Assembly: GCF_009295515.1 (NCBI RefSeq)
Contig: NZ_RQVV01000016.1
Coordinates: 19,195-83,194, forward strand
Source of the DNA: Erwinia endophytica
GTDB taxonomy: Bacteria > Pseudomonadota > Gammaproteobacteria > Enterobacterales > Enterobacteriaceae
Reading direction: 5' to 3'
Length of the DNA: 64,000 bases
Numbering within the stretch: the first letter of the stretch is position 1; every line of letters begins with the position of its first letter. Positions 28,267 through 38,873 of this stretch are shown here, piece by piece. The notes under the pieces were generated by a model. The model had not been told where the DNA came from. It saw only the letters and a list, made by a program, of their open reading frames with translations, and searched no databases. The position numbers and the translations under genes were made by a program.

Positions 28267-29160
28267 TTACCGTGGTTCCCTGTGTCTCAGTGTGCTCAGT
28301 GCGTCAAAAATAAACAGTGCCAGCGCGGCCCAGATAAAGCCAAAGGTCACTGTCTTGTCTGGCGTCAGTTGTTCACCATAGAATATTACCGCCAGCAGGA
28401 ACATGAGTGTCGGGCCCAGATACTGGAAGAAGCCCACGGTGGAGAGCCGCAATCGGGTACAGGCGGCGGTAAACAGCATCAATGGGATGGTGGTGACAAT
28501 CCCCGCGGCGACCAGTAACAGATTCAGCGACATCGGGTTTTGTGTCAGGTGGCTGGTGGTGCTGTCGGCGATGCCAAACAGATAGATTGCCGCCGCGGGT
28601 AGCAGCCAACTGGTTTCAATTAACATCCCGGTTTGCGCATCCACGCCAATTTTTTTGCGCAACAGGCCGTAGAAAGAGAAGGTCAGCGCCAGCCCCAGGG
28701 CAATCATCGGTACTGAGCCAAATTTCCATAGCTGAATCAGTACGCCGCTGGCGGCCAATAACACCGCCAGCCACTGTAGCCGGCGGAAACGTTCGCCGAG
28801 AAATACCATCCCAACCAGCACGTTGAGCAACGGATTGATAAAATAACCAAGACTGGCTTCCAGTATATGATGGTTATTCACCGCCCAGATAAAAATCAAC
28901 CAGTTACAGCAAACCATACTGGCGGACACGGCCAGCAGCAGCACTTTTTTCGGTTGCTGTAGCGTGAGTTTTACCTTTGCCCAGTTGCGACTGCAACTGA
29001 CCAGAATCAGCATAAAAAAGAATGACCAGATCACCCGGTGAGTGATTATCTCTCCGGCGTCCACCTGTTGGATTAGCTTGAAATAGGCGGGGGCGATGCC
29101 CCAGATGAAATAAGCCCCCAGAGCAAAAAATATCCCTTGTCGTGTTTGTTGTGCATCCAT
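28267..29160 (-). CDS. rarD: EamA-family permease RarD
   Basis: 297-residue drug/metabolite-superfamily transporter with ten predicted transmembrane segments and two EamA repeats. The N-terminus (QGIFFALGAYFIWGIAPAYFK) is typical of RarD. Substrate unknown (the name comes from a chloramphenicol-related phenotype in Pseudomonas). It converges with corA; the small genes yigE/yigF/yigG found around here in E. coli are absent. A hairpin TTCACCGC/GCGGTGAA (28172-28179, 28194-28201) lies between the two genes. Confidence 0.93.
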   Translation of the reverse strand: MDAQQTRQGIFFALGAYFIWGIAPAYFKLIQQVDAGEIITHRVIWSFFFMLILVSCSRNWAKVKLTLQQPKKVLLLAVSASMVCCNWLIFIWAVNNHHILEASLGYFINPLLNVLVGMVFLGERFRRLQWLAVLLAASGVLIQLWKFGSVPMIALGLALTFSFYGLLRKKIGVDAQTGMLIETSWLLPAAAIYLFGIADSTTSHLTQNPMSLNLLLVAAGIVTTIPLMLFTAACTRLRLSTVGFFQYLGPTLMFLLAVIFYGEQLTPDKTVTFGFIWAALALFIFDALSTLRHREPR

Positions 29161-29194
29161 GTAAATAGGCTCTCAGTGATGATTAACCCGGCTT

Positions 29195-29668
29195 TCAGCC
29201 GACCAGATAAGTCGCCGTGGCGCTGGCTATATACCCACCTGCGTCGTTATGCAGTTCCACCCTGGCCACGGACACTTTATTACCGCTGCGCAGCAGGTTG
29301 CTGGTGGCAACGAAACGTTCACCGCGTCCGGGACGCAGATAATCAACACGCAGGTCGATGGTGCCCATCCGCGACAGGCGTTGGCGTAGATCTTCTTCAG
29401 TAATGCTTTCCTGGCGGGTTAAGGCGCTGCTGACACAAACCAGTCCCGCCGCCACGTCCAGTACGGAGGCAATGACGCCACCGTGCAGAATTTTTTGCGC
29501 GACATTGCCAATCAACTTCTGCTGATGGGCAAAGCTCAGTTCGGCGTAATCCGGCTCCAGCCGATCCAATTGCAAACCGAGGGCACGGTTAAACGGCATG
29601 TCATACACAAAAATCTCACCGATCAGGCGCCGGGCGGCGTTCTGATTGAGGGGAACAACAGACATCAT
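29195..29668 (-). CDS. yigI: YigI, PaaI-type hot-dog thioesterase
   Basis: 157-residue single hot-dog domain of the 4HBT/PaaI class, an acyl-CoA thioesterase family. Conserved stretches are [18 protein letters not shown] (catalytic-helix region) and [19 protein letters not shown]. Two adjacent ATG codons (29668 and 29665) fit; homologues favour either. It lies 34 bp upstream of rarD on the same strand, so the two may be co-transcribed. Confidence 0.9.
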   Translation of the reverse strand: MMSVVPLNQNAARRLIGEIFVYDMPFNRALGLQLDRLEPDYAELSFAHQQKLIGNVAQKILHGGVIASVLDVAAGLVCVSSALTRQESITEEDLRQRLSRMGTIDLRVDYLRPGRGERFVATSNLLRSGNKVSVARVELHNDAGGYIASATATYLVG

Positions 29669-29831
29669 CGGGAATCCCTTTGCGAAAAAATAGACGGAGA
29701 TATTTTAACAGAATGGCTAATCTGGACTGGTACGGTAGTGCTTTCCACTTGACGACATCAGCGTTAATGTCGGTCACTATTTTTCTGTGTAGAATAACGT
29801 GTTTTTTATGTCTTCAATCCGCAGAGGTGTT

Positions 29832-29915
29832 GGCTGCAAGCGCGCCCCGTCACTTACCTGAATAAGCTGCCGGGGATTTGCTTACAGGCCTTTCTGCAAC
29901 GCGAATTATTTCGGG
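29832..29915. repeat. Intergenic hairpin element upstream of pldA
   Basis: A long imperfect inverted repeat: GGCTG 29832-29836 with CAGGCC 29885-29890, AAGC 29838-29841 with GCTT 29880-29883, CCCCG 29845-29849 with CGGGG 29871-29875, and CTTA 29853-29856 with TAAG 29863-29866. It is followed by TGCAACGCGAATTATTTCGGG. From memory this layout resembles dispersed intergenic repeats in Serratia/Yersinia-type genomes; only one copy lies in the window, so that is unproven. Confidence 0.45.
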
Positions 29916-29952
29916 TAGATAGACTTATTCCATTATTGCTCTGGAGAATACC

Positions 29953-30831
29953 ATGCCTATGCTGAAAGGGTTGCTGATTGCAGCGCTTCTGTTCCCTTCG
30001 TTAGTTTTGGCGCAAGAAGCGACGGTGACAAAGGTGCATGACCGGCCACCCGTCCGTGGCAGTATCATTGCTAACTTGCTGGAAAAGCATGACAATCCTT
30101 TCGTCCTTTATCCGTATGAAAGTAACTACGTCCTTTACACTGACACCAGTAACATCAATAAAGAGGCGATACAGTCTTACAACTGGTCGAATACCTCCAG
30201 ACATGATGAAGTGAAATTTCAACTGAGTCTGGCGATCCCATTATGGCGTGGCATTCTGGGGGACAACTCTGTTCTGGCCGCCTCCTATACTCAGGACTCG
30301 TGGTGGCAAGCCACCAACAGTGACGGGTCCGCCCCTTTCCGGGAAACGAATTATCAGCCGCAGATTTTCCTTGGTTGGGCCACGGATTATAACTTTGCGG
30401 GCTGGACATTACGTGATGTGGAAGTGGGGCTGAACCACGATTCGAACGGTCGTTCCGAGCCCACTTCCCGCAGTTGGAATCGCGTCTATGCCCGCCTGAT
30501 GGCGCAGCGTGGTAACTGGCTGGTTGAGGCAAAACCCTGGTATCGCATTCCAGAAAGTGAAAAAAACGATGATAACCCAGATATCACCAAGTACATGGGG
30601 TATTATCGCCTGACTGTCGGGTACGAACTGGGTGCCAGCGTCTTTAGTCTTCAGGGCAACTATAACTGGAACACCGGTTACGGTGGGGCGCTACTGGGGT
30701 GGAGCTATCCGCTGAGTGGACATGTCCGTTTCTACACGCAAGTTTTTAGTGGTTATGGGGAATCGCTGATTGACTATAACCATCGTCAGACCCGGGTAGG
30801 TGTCGGCGTCATGCTGAACGATCTGTTTTAA
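29953..30831 (+). CDS. pldA: Outer-membrane phospholipase A PldA
   Basis: Calcium-dependent outer-membrane beta-barrel that hydrolyses phospholipids mislocalised to the outer leaflet. The 292-residue protein has a signal peptide (1-20, cleaved after VLA) and the active-site NHDSNGRS segment with H162 and S164 (mature H142 and S144), then N176-equivalent SWNR. It alternates beta strands to a terminal MLNDLF with C-terminal Phe, as in barrel proteins. The ribosome site is TGGAGA. Confidence 0.96.
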   Translation: MPMLKGLLIAALLFPSLVLAQEATVTKVHDRPPVRGSIIANLLEKHDNPFVLYPYESNYVLYTDTSNINKEAIQSYNWSNTSRHDEVKFQLSLAIPLWRGILGDNSVLAASYTQDSWWQATNSDGSAPFRETNYQPQIFLGWATDYNFAGWTLRDVEVGLNHDSNGRSEPTSRSWNRVYARLMAQRGNWLVEAKPWYRIPESEKNDDNPDITKYMGYYRLTVGYELGASVFSLQGNYNWNTGYGGALLGWSYPLSGHVRFYTQVFSGYGESLIDYNHRQTRVGVGVMLNDLF

Positions 30832-30892
30832 TGCTTTTCGGGCGGGCTGAAATTTTTCAGTGTATCCGCCCGTTATCAGATTTGGGGAATAC

Positions 30893-32719
30893 GTGTCTAC
30901 GGTTGCAGTGATTGATCAGGAAGCGCTGGCGGAACAGATTTTACAGGAAACCTTCGGCTACCAGCAATTCCGCCCGGGTCAACAAACCATTATTCAGGCT
31001 TCACTGAAAGGGCGGGATTGCCTGGTGGTGATGCCGACCGGTGGAGGAAAATCACTTTGTTACCAGATCCCGGCACTGATACGGGAAGGATTAACACTGG
31101 TGGTATCGCCGCTGATTTCGCTGATGAAAGATCAGGTGGATCAACTGCTGGCTAATGGCGTGGCGGCGGCCTGTCTTAACTCTACCCAGTCGCGGGAGGA
31201 ACAGCAGAACGTACTGGCTGGCTGCCGTACTGGTCAGATTAAGCTGCTGTATATCGCCCCTGAGCGGCTGATGCTGGACAACTTTCTCGATAATCTCCTG
31301 CACTGGAATCCGACGATGCTGGCGGTGGACGAAGCCCACTGTATTTCCCAGTGGGGGCATGATTTTCGTCCCGAATACGGCGCACTTGGGCAGTTTCGTC
31401 AGCGACTCCCTGATGTACCGGTGATGGCGCTGACCGCTACCGCCGACGAAACCACCCGTAACGACATCGTACGTTTGCTGCAGTTGGACCACCCATTAAT
31501 TCAGGTGAGTAGTTTCGATCGCCCCAATATCCGCTACACGCTGATGGAGAAGTTTAAACCAACCGAGCAGTTGATCCGTTACGTGCAGGAGCAGCACGGC
31601 AAGTGTGGCATTATTTACTGTAACAGCCGGGCTAAGGTAGAAGATACCGCCGCCCGACTGCAAAGCCGGGGCCTCAGCGTTGGTGCCTATCATGCCGGAA
31701 TGGATAACACGCATCGTGCTCAGGTGCAGGAAGCCTTTCAGCGCGACGACCTGCAAATTGTGGTGGCGACAGTGGCTTTCGGTATGGGGATTAATAAACC
31801 GAACGTTCGTTTTGTGGTGCATTTCGATATCCCGCGTAATATTGAATCCTACTATCAGGAAACGGGGCGTGCCGGTCGTGACGGGCTACCCGCAGAAGCG
31901 CTGATGCTTTACGACCCGGCAGACATGGCCTGGTTACGTCGGTGCCTTGATGAAAAAGCACCCGGGCCGTTGCAGGATATTGAGCGCCATAAGCTGAATG
32001 CGATGGGGGCGTTTGCTGAGGCGCAAACCTGTCGTCGTCTGGTACTGTTGAACTATTTCGGCGAGGGGCGGCAGCAGCCCTGCGGCAACTGCGATATCTG
32101 TCTTGATCCGCCACGTCGTTATGATGGTTTGCTGGAAGCGCAGAAAGCACTGTCGAGTATCTATCGTGTTGGACAACGTTTTGGCATGGGCTATATTGTT
32201 GAAATCCTGCGAGGAGCCAACAATCAACGCATCCGCGATATGCAGCATGATAAGTTGCCAGTTTACGGTATTGGCCGTGAGCAGAGCCATGAGCACTGGA
32301 TAAGCGTACTACGTCAACTGATTCATTTGGGGTTGGTGACGCAAAATATTGCCATGCATTCCGCCTTACAACTGACGGAAGCTGCACGTCCGGTTTTACG
32401 TGGGGAAGTACCGTTGATGCTGGCCGTGCCGCGTCTGGTCAGTATCAAACCACGCGGTAATACTCAAAAATCCTTTGGTGGTAGTTATGACCGTAAGCTG
32501 TTTGCCAAGTTGCGTAAACTGCGTAAGGCGATTGCCGATGAAGAAAACATCCCGCCTTATGTGGTATTCAATGATGCAACGTTGATTGAAATGACTGAGC
32601 AGCTGCCGTTGACTGCCGCCGAAATGCTGAATATCAATGGTGTCGGTCAGCGTAAGCTGGAGCGCTTTGGCAAACCCTTTATGGTGATGATCCGCGAGCA
32701 CGTTGACGGTGAAATCTAG
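30893..32719 (+). CDS. recQ: ATP-dependent DNA helicase RecQ
   Basis: 3'-5' helicase of the RecF pathway. The start chosen is GTG 30893, after GGGGAA, giving 608 residues (E. coli 609). The in-frame ATG at 30860 adds 11 residues not seen in homologues. Walker A is TGGGKS (49-54), the DEAH box is 145-148, and a RecQ-Ct zinc-binding region has Cys in [10 protein letters not shown] and CGNCDIC, followed by winged-helix and HRDC domains (about 525-605). No frameshift. Confidence 0.97.
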   Translation: MSTVAVIDQEALAEQILQETFGYQQFRPGQQTIIQASLKGRDCLVVMPTGGGKSLCYQIPALIREGLTLVVSPLISLMKDQVDQLLANGVAAACLNSTQSREEQQNVLAGCRTGQIKLLYIAPERLMLDNFLDNLLHWNPTMLAVDEAHCISQWGHDFRPEYGALGQFRQRLPDVPVMALTATADETTRNDIVRLLQLDHPLIQVSSFDRPNIRYTLMEKFKPTEQLIRYVQEQHGKCGIIYCNSRAKVEDTAARLQSRGLSVGAYHAGMDNTHRAQVQEAFQRDDLQIVVATVAFGMGINKPNVRFVVHFDIPRNIESYYQETGRAGRDGLPAEALMLYDPADMAWLRRCLDEKAPGPLQDIERHKLNAMGAFAEAQTCRRLVLLNYFGEGRQQPCGNCDICLDPPRRYDGLLEAQKALSSIYRVGQRFGMGYIVEILRGANNQRIRDMQHDKLPVYGIGREQSHEHWISVLRQLIHLGLVTQNIAMHSALQLTEAARPVLRGEVPLMLAVPRLVSIKPRGNTQKSFGGSYDRKLFAKLRKLRKAIADEENIPPYVVFNDATLIEMTEQLPLTAAEMLNINGVGQRKLERFGKPFMVMIREHVDGEI

Positions 32720-32746
32720 TGATTATCTTTGTTTAAGGAAGCGCAA

Positions 32747-33376
32747 ATGCTGATGTTGTTTCTGACGGTTGCCCTGGTGCATCTCGTCGCACTGATGAGC
32801 CCAGGTCCGGATTTTTTCTTTGTGTCGCAAACAGCAGCAAGTCGCTCGCGTAAAGCAGCCATGCTCGGTGTGTTGGGCATTACCATAGGGATTGCCATTT
32901 GGGCGAGCGTGGCGCTGCTGGGGCTGAATATGATCTTGCAAAAGATGGCGTGGCTGCATCAAATCATTATGACCGCTGGTGGTTTATATCTGTTGTGGAT
33001 GGGCTGGCAGATGCTGTGCTCTGCTCGTCAGCAGCATCAGGCGCCGGCGGCGACTCAGCAAGAGAATACGGTAGCGCCGCCATCTGATAGCCGCAGTTTT
33101 TTGCGCGGTCTGCTGACCAATCTGGCGAATCCGAAAGCAGTTGTTTACTTCGGTAGTGTGTTTTCATTGTTTGTGGGTAATGATGTTGACGCGGGTGAAC
33201 GCTGGGGATTGTTTCTGCTGATTATCGTTGAGACCTTTGTATGGTTCACCCTGGTTGCCAGTATTTTTGCCCTGCCAGCGATGCGCAGGGGCTATCAACG
33301 AGCAGCGAAGTGGATTGATAGTTTTGCGGGGATCCTGTTTGCAGGATTTGGTATTCATTTGATCCTGTCGCGCTAA
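32747..33376 (+). CDS. rhtC: Threonine exporter RhtC
   Basis: LysE/RhtB-family inner-membrane amino-acid exporter; E. coli RhtC exports threonine. 209 residues, six predicted transmembrane segments, and the family motif ALMSPGPDFFFV (16-27). The start is ATG 32747 with AAGGAAG ahead. An upstream in-frame start at 32729 would add six residues. It lies 27 bp after recQ on the same strand and converges with rhtB. Confidence 0.94.
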   Translation: MLMLFLTVALVHLVALMSPGPDFFFVSQTAASRSRKAAMLGVLGITIGIAIWASVALLGLNMILQKMAWLHQIIMTAGGLYLLWMGWQMLCSARQQHQAPAATQQENTVAPPSDSRSFLRGLLTNLANPKAVVYFGSVFSLFVGNDVDAGERWGLFLLIIVETFVWFTLVASIFALPAMRRGYQRAAKWIDSFAGILFAGFGIHLILSR

Positions 33377-33510
33377 ACGTGTTGCTGACCGGATTCAGAT
33401 GCAGTGTCGCTTATTATCAACCTGCACAAAGTCTGCGGTGATTGCCCGGCTGGTATCCGTTACGGCACCAGCTTTGGCGGTTGTTTTATCTGTGGTTTTT
33501 CACGGTGTTA

Positions 33511-34134
33511 TCAGGCAATGCGCCGGGCAGAGGCCAGTAGCGCGCCAACGGCCATAAACATCCCGCCAAAGATTCGGTTCAGCAGTGTCATTTGTTTTGG
33601 CCCTTTGATCCAGCCTGCGATATGCGTGGCCAGCGTGGCATAGCCAGTCATCACCAGAATATCGACCACCACAGTGGTGGTTCCCAGTACCAGATACTGC
33701 ACCGCTTGTGGTTGATGTGGAATAATGAACTGCGGGAACAGCGCCGCCAGGAAGACGATACTCTTCGGGTTGGTCAGGTTAACCAGTACAGCGCGCTTGA
33801 ACAGTCGGCGTCGCGGCATGGCTTTCGCCACGGTCTGCAGATCGAGACCCCCACGGGATCGCCACTGTTGGATCCCTAACCAGACCAGATAAGCCGCCCC
33901 TGCCCATTTCAGTATTTCGAAGGCCATCAGGGATTGTGAGAATAATGCGCCAAGACCAATACCAACCAGCACAATGTGTGCGGCCAGACCGACTTGTAAA
34001 CCAGAAATAGACGCAATCGCGCCACGATAACCATGGCTGATACCGGTACTCATGGTGTTGATAGCACCCGAACCGGGTGAAAGACTCAATATACTGGTGG
34101 TCAAAAGATAGGTTAGCCACCATTCGATGGTCAT
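33511..34134 (-). CDS. rhtB: Homoserine/homoserine-lactone exporter RhtB
   Basis: LysE-family exporter paralogous to the adjacent rhtC. The 207-residue protein has the signature [13 protein letters not shown] (about 17-29) and the conserved [19 protein letters not shown]. The start is ATG 34134 (MTIEWWL), as in homologues; an upstream in-frame start at 34179 is not supported. It diverges from pldB. Confidence 0.94.
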   Translation of the reverse strand: MTIEWWLTYLLTTSILSLSPGSGAINTMSTGISHGYRGAIASISGLQVGLAAHIVLVGIGLGALFSQSLMAFEILKWAGAAYLVWLGIQQWRSRGGLDLQTVAKAMPRRRLFKRAVLVNLTNPKSIVFLAALFPQFIIPHQPQAVQYLVLGTTTVVVDILVMTGYATLATHIAGWIKGPKQMTLLNRIFGGMFMAVGALLASARRIA

Positions 34135-34247
34135 GGGTAATGCTCCCTGAACGTGCAGAAGTGTGACACAATACGACATTGTTGTTGGTTGTGCTACGGA
34201 TAGCTGCGAGCCAGTTCAGGTGACGAAAGCCAGAGAGATGAAAGCCG

Positions 34248-35240
34248 ATGGAGAAGCAGAATAACGACTGGGTAACGCGTGAAAAATCGTTCGCCGCATT
34301 TGTTACGGGGCCGCTGCTGGATTTCTGGCATAGCCGGAAAGAAGGGGAGTTTACCGGCGTCGATAATGTCATTATTCGCTATGTTCGTTTCGTCTCCCCG
34401 CAACATGACAAGGTTATCCTGATTTGCCCGGGCCGCATTGAAAGTTATATGAAATACCCGGAACTGGCCTATGACCTGTTTCATTGCGGCTATGATGTGG
34501 TGATTATCGATCACCGGGGCCAGGGGCGATCCGGGCGGCTGTTGCAGGATTCTCACCGGGGTCATGTTGAGGATTTCTCGCATTACGTTGATGATCTGGA
34601 AACGTTGTATCTGAAAGAGATCCGTAACCGCCATTATCGCCGTCGCTATGCGTTGGCCCACTCAATGGGCGGCGCGATCATAACGCTGATGATTGGCAGA
34701 CAGCCGAAGGCCTTTGATGCTGTGGTGCTGGCTTCGCCGATGTTTGGTATTTTTCTGCCCATGCCGAAGTGGATGGCTAACCGAATCCTCGACTGGGCGG
34801 AAAAGCGGCCCACCTTTCGCGATGGCTATGCGCCGGGTACCGGAAAATGGCGGCCCAGGCCATTTGCTCTCAACCAACTGACCCACAGTGACGAGCGTTA
34901 CCGGCATAACCTGCGTTTTTACGTGGACGACCCACAACTGCGGGTTGGGGGACCCACCTATCATTGGGTGCGGGAAGGGCTGCAGGCGGGGCAAAGTATT
35001 CTTAATAAGGCGAAAGAAATTTCCACACCGCTGCTGCTGCTGCAGGCCAGTGATGACAGGGTGGTGGATAACCGGGCTCAGGATTTATTCTGTCAGGCCA
35101 TGGTTGCCGCAGGGCAGCCCTGTGAAGGGGGAAAACCGCAGGTTATTGTCGGCGCGCGCCATGAGATCTTGTTTGAAAAAGACAGTATGCGTGCTGAAGC
35201 GTTGGAGGCCATTGTAGCGTTTTTTTCCCGACATTCCTGA
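34248..35240 (+). CDS. pldB: Lysophospholipase L2 PldB
   Basis: Alpha/beta hydrolase that degrades lysophospholipids, associated with the inner membrane. The 330-residue protein has a nucleophile elbow HSMGGA with S139, the oxyanion-region CPGRIESY near 60-67, and the HRGQGRSGR monoacylglycerol-lipase-type motif (89-97). The catalytic His lies in GARHEILFE near the C-terminus. It is followed closely by yigL. Confidence 0.95.
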   Translation: MEKQNNDWVTREKSFAAFVTGPLLDFWHSRKEGEFTGVDNVIIRYVRFVSPQHDKVILICPGRIESYMKYPELAYDLFHCGYDVVIIDHRGQGRSGRLLQDSHRGHVEDFSHYVDDLETLYLKEIRNRHYRRRYALAHSMGGAIITLMIGRQPKAFDAVVLASPMFGIFLPMPKWMANRILDWAEKRPTFRDGYAPGTGKWRPRPFALNQLTHSDERYRHNLRFYVDDPQLRVGGPTYHWVREGLQAGQSILNKAKEISTPLLLLQASDDRVVDNRAQDLFCQAMVAAGQPCEGGKPQVIVGARHEILFEKDSMRAEALEAIVAFFSRHS

Positions 35241-35310
35241 TGTTACGGCTCAGATGGGCTTTTGGGCGGGGAACGCGAGGTTTCCTGATAACAAATTAAC
35301 CAGAGGTTTT

Positions 35311-36111
35311 ATGTACCCTATCGTTGCTTCTGATCTTGATGGCACGTTGTTGTCTCCGGATCACCGTTTATCTCCTTTTGCCCGTGAAACGTTGCAATTG
35401 TTAACCGGGAAAGGGGTGAATTTCATCTTTGCCACGGGGCGTCATTATATCGATGTCGCGCAGATGCGTGACAGTCTGGGTATTGATGCTTTTATGATAA
35501 CCTCGAATGGTGCGCGCGTGCACAATACCGCTGGAGAGCTGATCTTTAGCCATAACCTGGATGAAAGCATTGCCCGTGAGTTGTTTGCCATCCATTACAG
35601 TCATCCGGATATCTACACCAATATCTACCGTGATGAAGAGTGGTTCCTGAACCGCCATCGTCCTGGCGAGATGGATTTTTTTCAAGAATCCAATTTCAAT
35701 TATCAGGTCTACAAGCCGGATTCACTGCCGACAGACGGTATCAGTAAGGTATTTTTCACCAGTGCTGAACCGAATAAATTGATCCCGCTGGAAGAGGCGC
35801 TGATCGACCGCTGGGGTGATAAAATTAATGTCAGTTTCTCGCTGCCGACTTGTCTTGAAGTGATGGCGGGAGGGGTATCTAAAGGTCACGCGCTGGATGC
35901 CGTGTCGCAGATACTCGGTCATTCTCTGCGGGATTGCATTGCCTTCGGCGATGGTATGAATGATAAAGAGATGCTGAGTATGGCCGGTAAAGGCTGTATT
36001 ATGAGCAATGCTCATCAGCGGCTGAAGGATCTGCTGCCGATGCTGGACGTGATTGGCAGCAACGCAGACAATGCGGTACCACACTATCTGCGTAAGTTGT
36101 ATCACGTTTGA
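35311..36111 (+). CDS. yigL: Cof-type HAD phosphatase YigL (pyridoxal phosphate phosphatase)
   Basis: HAD-IIB phosphatase; the E. coli enzyme acts on pyridoxal phosphate and sugar phosphates. The start is ATG 35311 behind AGAGG, giving 266 residues. Motif I is SDLDGTLLSPD (D8, D10), the conserved K is in GGVSKGHAL, and motif IV is FGDGMNDKEM. An upstream in-frame ATG at 35254 would add 19 non-conserved residues. It converges with glpQ. Confidence 0.95.
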   Translation: MYPIVASDLDGTLLSPDHRLSPFARETLQLLTGKGVNFIFATGRHYIDVAQMRDSLGIDAFMITSNGARVHNTAGELIFSHNLDESIARELFAIHYSHPDIYTNIYRDEEWFLNRHRPGEMDFFQESNFNYQVYKPDSLPTDGISKVFFTSAEPNKLIPLEEALIDRWGDKINVSFSLPTCLEVMAGGVSKGHALDAVSQILGHSLRDCIAFGDGMNDKEMLSMAGKGCIMSNAHQRLKDLLPMLDVIGSNADNAVPHYLRKLYHV

Positions 36112-36149
36112 CCGGCGGTATCCGCCCCGAGTTCAGGGGCGGAAGTTGC

Positions 36150-37199
36150 TCAGCGCTGCAGGAAACGTACGGCTTTGTCCGGGAAATCAGTAAATAATCC
36201 ATCGACGTCAGCCTGGTGATACAGCACGTCATAGAGCTGATCAACATGATCAACCCAGTCAGGCAGTTGGTCAGCGCGCACGGTGTAAGGGTGGACGACC
36301 AGGCTGTTCTGATGCGCTTCCTGCACCATGTTCGTCAGGCTGATATGGCCCTTAGTCGACCCTTCAGCCACCAGCATATGGTAGTCAGGCCCGATCCCGT
36401 CGACGTAGTGCGCGAGGGTTTTCATCGCGCCGGGTTTAAACATCCAGTCATAGCTGTAGTTCACCCACTTGCCGTCTTGCAGTTCCTGAGTTTCATTCCA
36501 TTTGGTCTCGGCAATCAGTTGCACCATTTTCAGGTTCATGCCACGTTGTGGCTCCAGCGTTGTTTTAATCCGCTTCACCTCGTTGTAGTCGAAGCATTGC
36601 AGATACACATTATCGCTTTTACTGGTGTAGCCATATTGTTTCAGCACATCGAGCACTTTTGCTGAGATATCCTTCCCTTCCCGGCGATGGAACCACGGAG
36701 CTTTAATCTCAGTATAAATACCGATGTTTTTACCGGTGGAGTGATTCAGCCCTTGAATAAACTCGATCTCTTCAGCAAAAGTATGAACGCGAAAATCAGC
36801 TTTTCCCATTGGGAAGCGCCCAGGGAATGTTTGCACCTTCTGACCGTTTTTGATGCTAAAACCTTCAGTGAATTTCAAACTCTTGATCTCGGCAAGAGTA
36901 AAATCGATGGCGTAATAGCGACCATCTTTGCGTGCCCGATCGGGATAACGTTCGGCCACGTTGGTCACACGATCAAGATAGTGGTCATGTAACACCACTA
37001 ACTGGTCGTCTTTAGTCATGACCAGATCCTGCTCAAGAAAATCCGCGCCCTGAGCATAGGCCATCGCTTTTGCCGACAGGGTATGCTCTGGCAGGTAGCC
37101 GCTGGCACCACGGTGAGCAATCACGATCTTTTCTTTTCCCGCCGCAATTGCGCACAGCGAAGAAACCATCATCAGGCCGGCTATCATCGTTTTAAACAT
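36150..37199 (-). CDS. glpQ: Periplasmic glycerophosphodiester phosphodiesterase GlpQ
   Basis: Hydrolyses glycerophosphodiesters to glycerol-3-phosphate in the periplasm. 349 residues with a signal peptide (about 1-20) and GDPD motif IAHRGASGYLPEHT containing H29, R30 and E38. The start is ATG 37199 because the GGAG that begins at the upstream in-frame ATG (37211) is its ribosome site. The start region directly abuts the glpT stop, so glpTQ is one operon. In E. coli glpTQ lies beside glpABC, not here. Confidence 0.95.
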   Translation of the reverse strand: MFKTMIAGLMMVSSLCAIAAGKEKIVIAHRGASGYLPEHTLSAKAMAYAQGADFLEQDLVMTKDDQLVVLHDHYLDRVTNVAERYPDRARKDGRYYAIDFTLAEIKSLKFTEGFSIKNGQKVQTFPGRFPMGKADFRVHTFAEEIEFIQGLNHSTGKNIGIYTEIKAPWFHRREGKDISAKVLDVLKQYGYTSKSDNVYLQCFDYNEVKRIKTTLEPQRGMNLKMVQLIAETKWNETQELQDGKWVNYSYDWMFKPGAMKTLAHYVDGIGPDYHMLVAEGSTKGHISLTNMVQEAHQNSLVVHPYTVRADQLPDWVDHVDQLYDVLYHQADVDGLFTDFPDKAVRFLQR

Positions 37200-37210
37200 T
37201 GTTTTCTCCA

Positions 37211-38566
37211 TTAAACATTGTATTTCTCCATTAACTGCTGCTTGTGTTTGTTTTCGCTGATCATGGTCAGGATGAGCAGAAGAACGGCCAGAACGCCGCC
37301 ACCGATCATGATGATGAAGCCGCCGTTCCAGCCGAAGTAGTCGACGGTGTAGCCGACGATTGCGCTGGCAGCGACGGAACCGCCGAGATAACCAAATAAA
37401 CCGGTAAAGCCAGCTGCCGTCCCTGCGGCTTTTTTCGGCGCCAGTTCCAGAGCATGTAACCCGATCAACATCACTGGCCCATAAATCAGAAAGCCAATGA
37501 TGACCATGCAGGCCATATCCACATTGGGATTACCGGCTGGGTTTAGCCAGTAAATCACCGTTGTTATGGTTACCAACACCATAAAGAACACCCCGGTAGC
37601 CCCTCGATTACCACGAAAGACGGTATCGGACATCCAGCCACACAGCAACGTGCCAGGAATACCCGCGTATTCATACAGAAAATAGGCCCAGGAAGACTTA
37701 TCCAGCGTGAAATGTTTCACCTCTTTCAGATAGGTCGGTGACCAGTCAAGGATGCCGTAGCGCAGCAGATAAATAAAAACGTTGGCCAGCGCGATATACC
37801 ACAGCAGTTTGTTCGGCAGGATGTACTGCCTGAAGATCTGTTTTGCAGACAACTCTTGCTCATGGTTCGCGTCATAGTCCGGCGGGTAATCATTTTTGTA
37901 TTCTTCAATCGGTGGCAGGCCGCAGGATTGTGGCGTATCACGCATCAGGGCAAAGGCAAAGACCGCCACCACAATAGCGCCGAACGCGGGCATATACAGT
38001 GCCGCTTTCCAGTCGTTAAACCAGGCCATTCCCAGCAGAAATAGTAAAGGTGGAATGCCGCCGCCCACGTTATGCGCACAGTTCCACAGCGAAACCACCC
38101 TGCCGCGTTCTTTTTGCGACCACCAGTGAACCATGGTTCGGCCGCAGGGTGGCCAGCCCATGCCCTGGAACCAGCCACACAACAATAACAGCATAAACAT
38201 CACCATAATGCTGGAAGTTGCCCAGGGAACAAATCCCATCAATAGCATTACCGTTGCTGCGAGGATCAGGCCCGCGGGCAGAAAAAAACGGGGATTAGAG
38301 CGATCTGAGACGGCGCCCATCACGAATTTTGAAAAACCATAAGCGATGGAGATCCCTGACAAAGCAAATCCCAGATCGCCGCGTGAGAATCCCTGCTCGA
38401 CCAGATAGGGCATCGCCAGCGCAAAATTTTTGCGCACCAGATAGTAAGCGGCATAACCGAAGAATATTCCCAGAAAGATTTGCCAGCGCAGTTTGCGGTA
38501 AAGGGGATCGGTTTTTCCGGCATCAACCAGTGGTTGATGGGGGGCTGGTTTAAAAATATGTAACAT
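37211..38566 (-). CDS. glpT: Glycerol-3-phosphate:phosphate antiporter GlpT
   Basis: Major-facilitator inner-membrane transporter that imports glycerol-3-phosphate (also the entry route of fosfomycin). 451 residues, 12 transmembrane segments, with the N-terminal [29 protein letters not shown] region carrying the substrate-binding Arg (R45 in E. coli). The start is ATG 38566 behind GGAGG. It pairs with glpQ downstream. Position between yigL and yigM is not that of E. coli. Confidence 0.97.
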   Translation of the reverse strand: MLHIFKPAPHQPLVDAGKTDPLYRKLRWQIFLGIFFGYAAYYLVRKNFALAMPYLVEQGFSRGDLGFALSGISIAYGFSKFVMGAVSDRSNPRFFLPAGLILAATVMLLMGFVPWATSSIMVMFMLLLLCGWFQGMGWPPCGRTMVHWWSQKERGRVVSLWNCAHNVGGGIPPLLFLLGMAWFNDWKAALYMPAFGAIVVAVFAFALMRDTPQSCGLPPIEEYKNDYPPDYDANHEQELSAKQIFRQYILPNKLLWYIALANVFIYLLRYGILDWSPTYLKEVKHFTLDKSSWAYFLYEYAGIPGTLLCGWMSDTVFRGNRGATGVFFMVLVTITTVIYWLNPAGNPNVDMACMVIIGFLIYGPVMLIGLHALELAPKKAAGTAAGFTGLFGYLGGSVAASAIVGYTVDYFGWNGGFIIMIGGGVLAVLLLILTMISENKHKQQLMEKYNV

Positions 38567-38873
38567 TGTGGCCTCCAATGGCGCAGTTTATTCACGCCGG
38601 TTGGCGTGTTGTGGCAACTGCACAAGCCCTTTTGGGCTGAGCGACAGGTTCCTTGTAGCGTGCGAATGATAAGGGGAAACGGGTTAGCGGAGTGTGAAGG
38701 GGAACGCAAAATGTTACATTTTATGACATAGCTGCTCGATTCTGCGCCCGTATTTATTGTGCCCTTTGTCCCTGGTGGTGGATGTTTATAAGGCAGATGT
38801 CAACCAGATAATTTCCTGCAAGTTACGGGTTTTCGCTACACTAGCCGTTCTTTTCACTGCAGAGTGTTCCATT
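38567..38873. promoter_or_regulatory. Divergent control region glpT/yigM
   Basis: No gene. The glpT leader side holds a hairpin CACGCC-GGTT-GGCGTG (38593-38608) and a second, AGCCC-TTTT-GGGCT, just beyond. An imperfect dyad around 38711-38731 (ATGTTACATTTTATGACAT) is the best candidate for a regulator site. It only loosely recalls GlpR or CRP sites, so I do not assign it. Promoters for both genes must lie here. Confidence 0.4.

Noticed and set aside
38711..38731. GlpR or CRP operator in the glpT/yigM gap
   Set aside because: The dyad has wrong spacing for CRP and lacks the CG of GlpR half-sites; left unassigned.
38757..38873. N-terminal extension of yigM from an upstream in-frame start
   Set aside because: The 39 extra residues have no counterpart in E. 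coli YigM, and a GTG that fits the homologue start lies at 38874.
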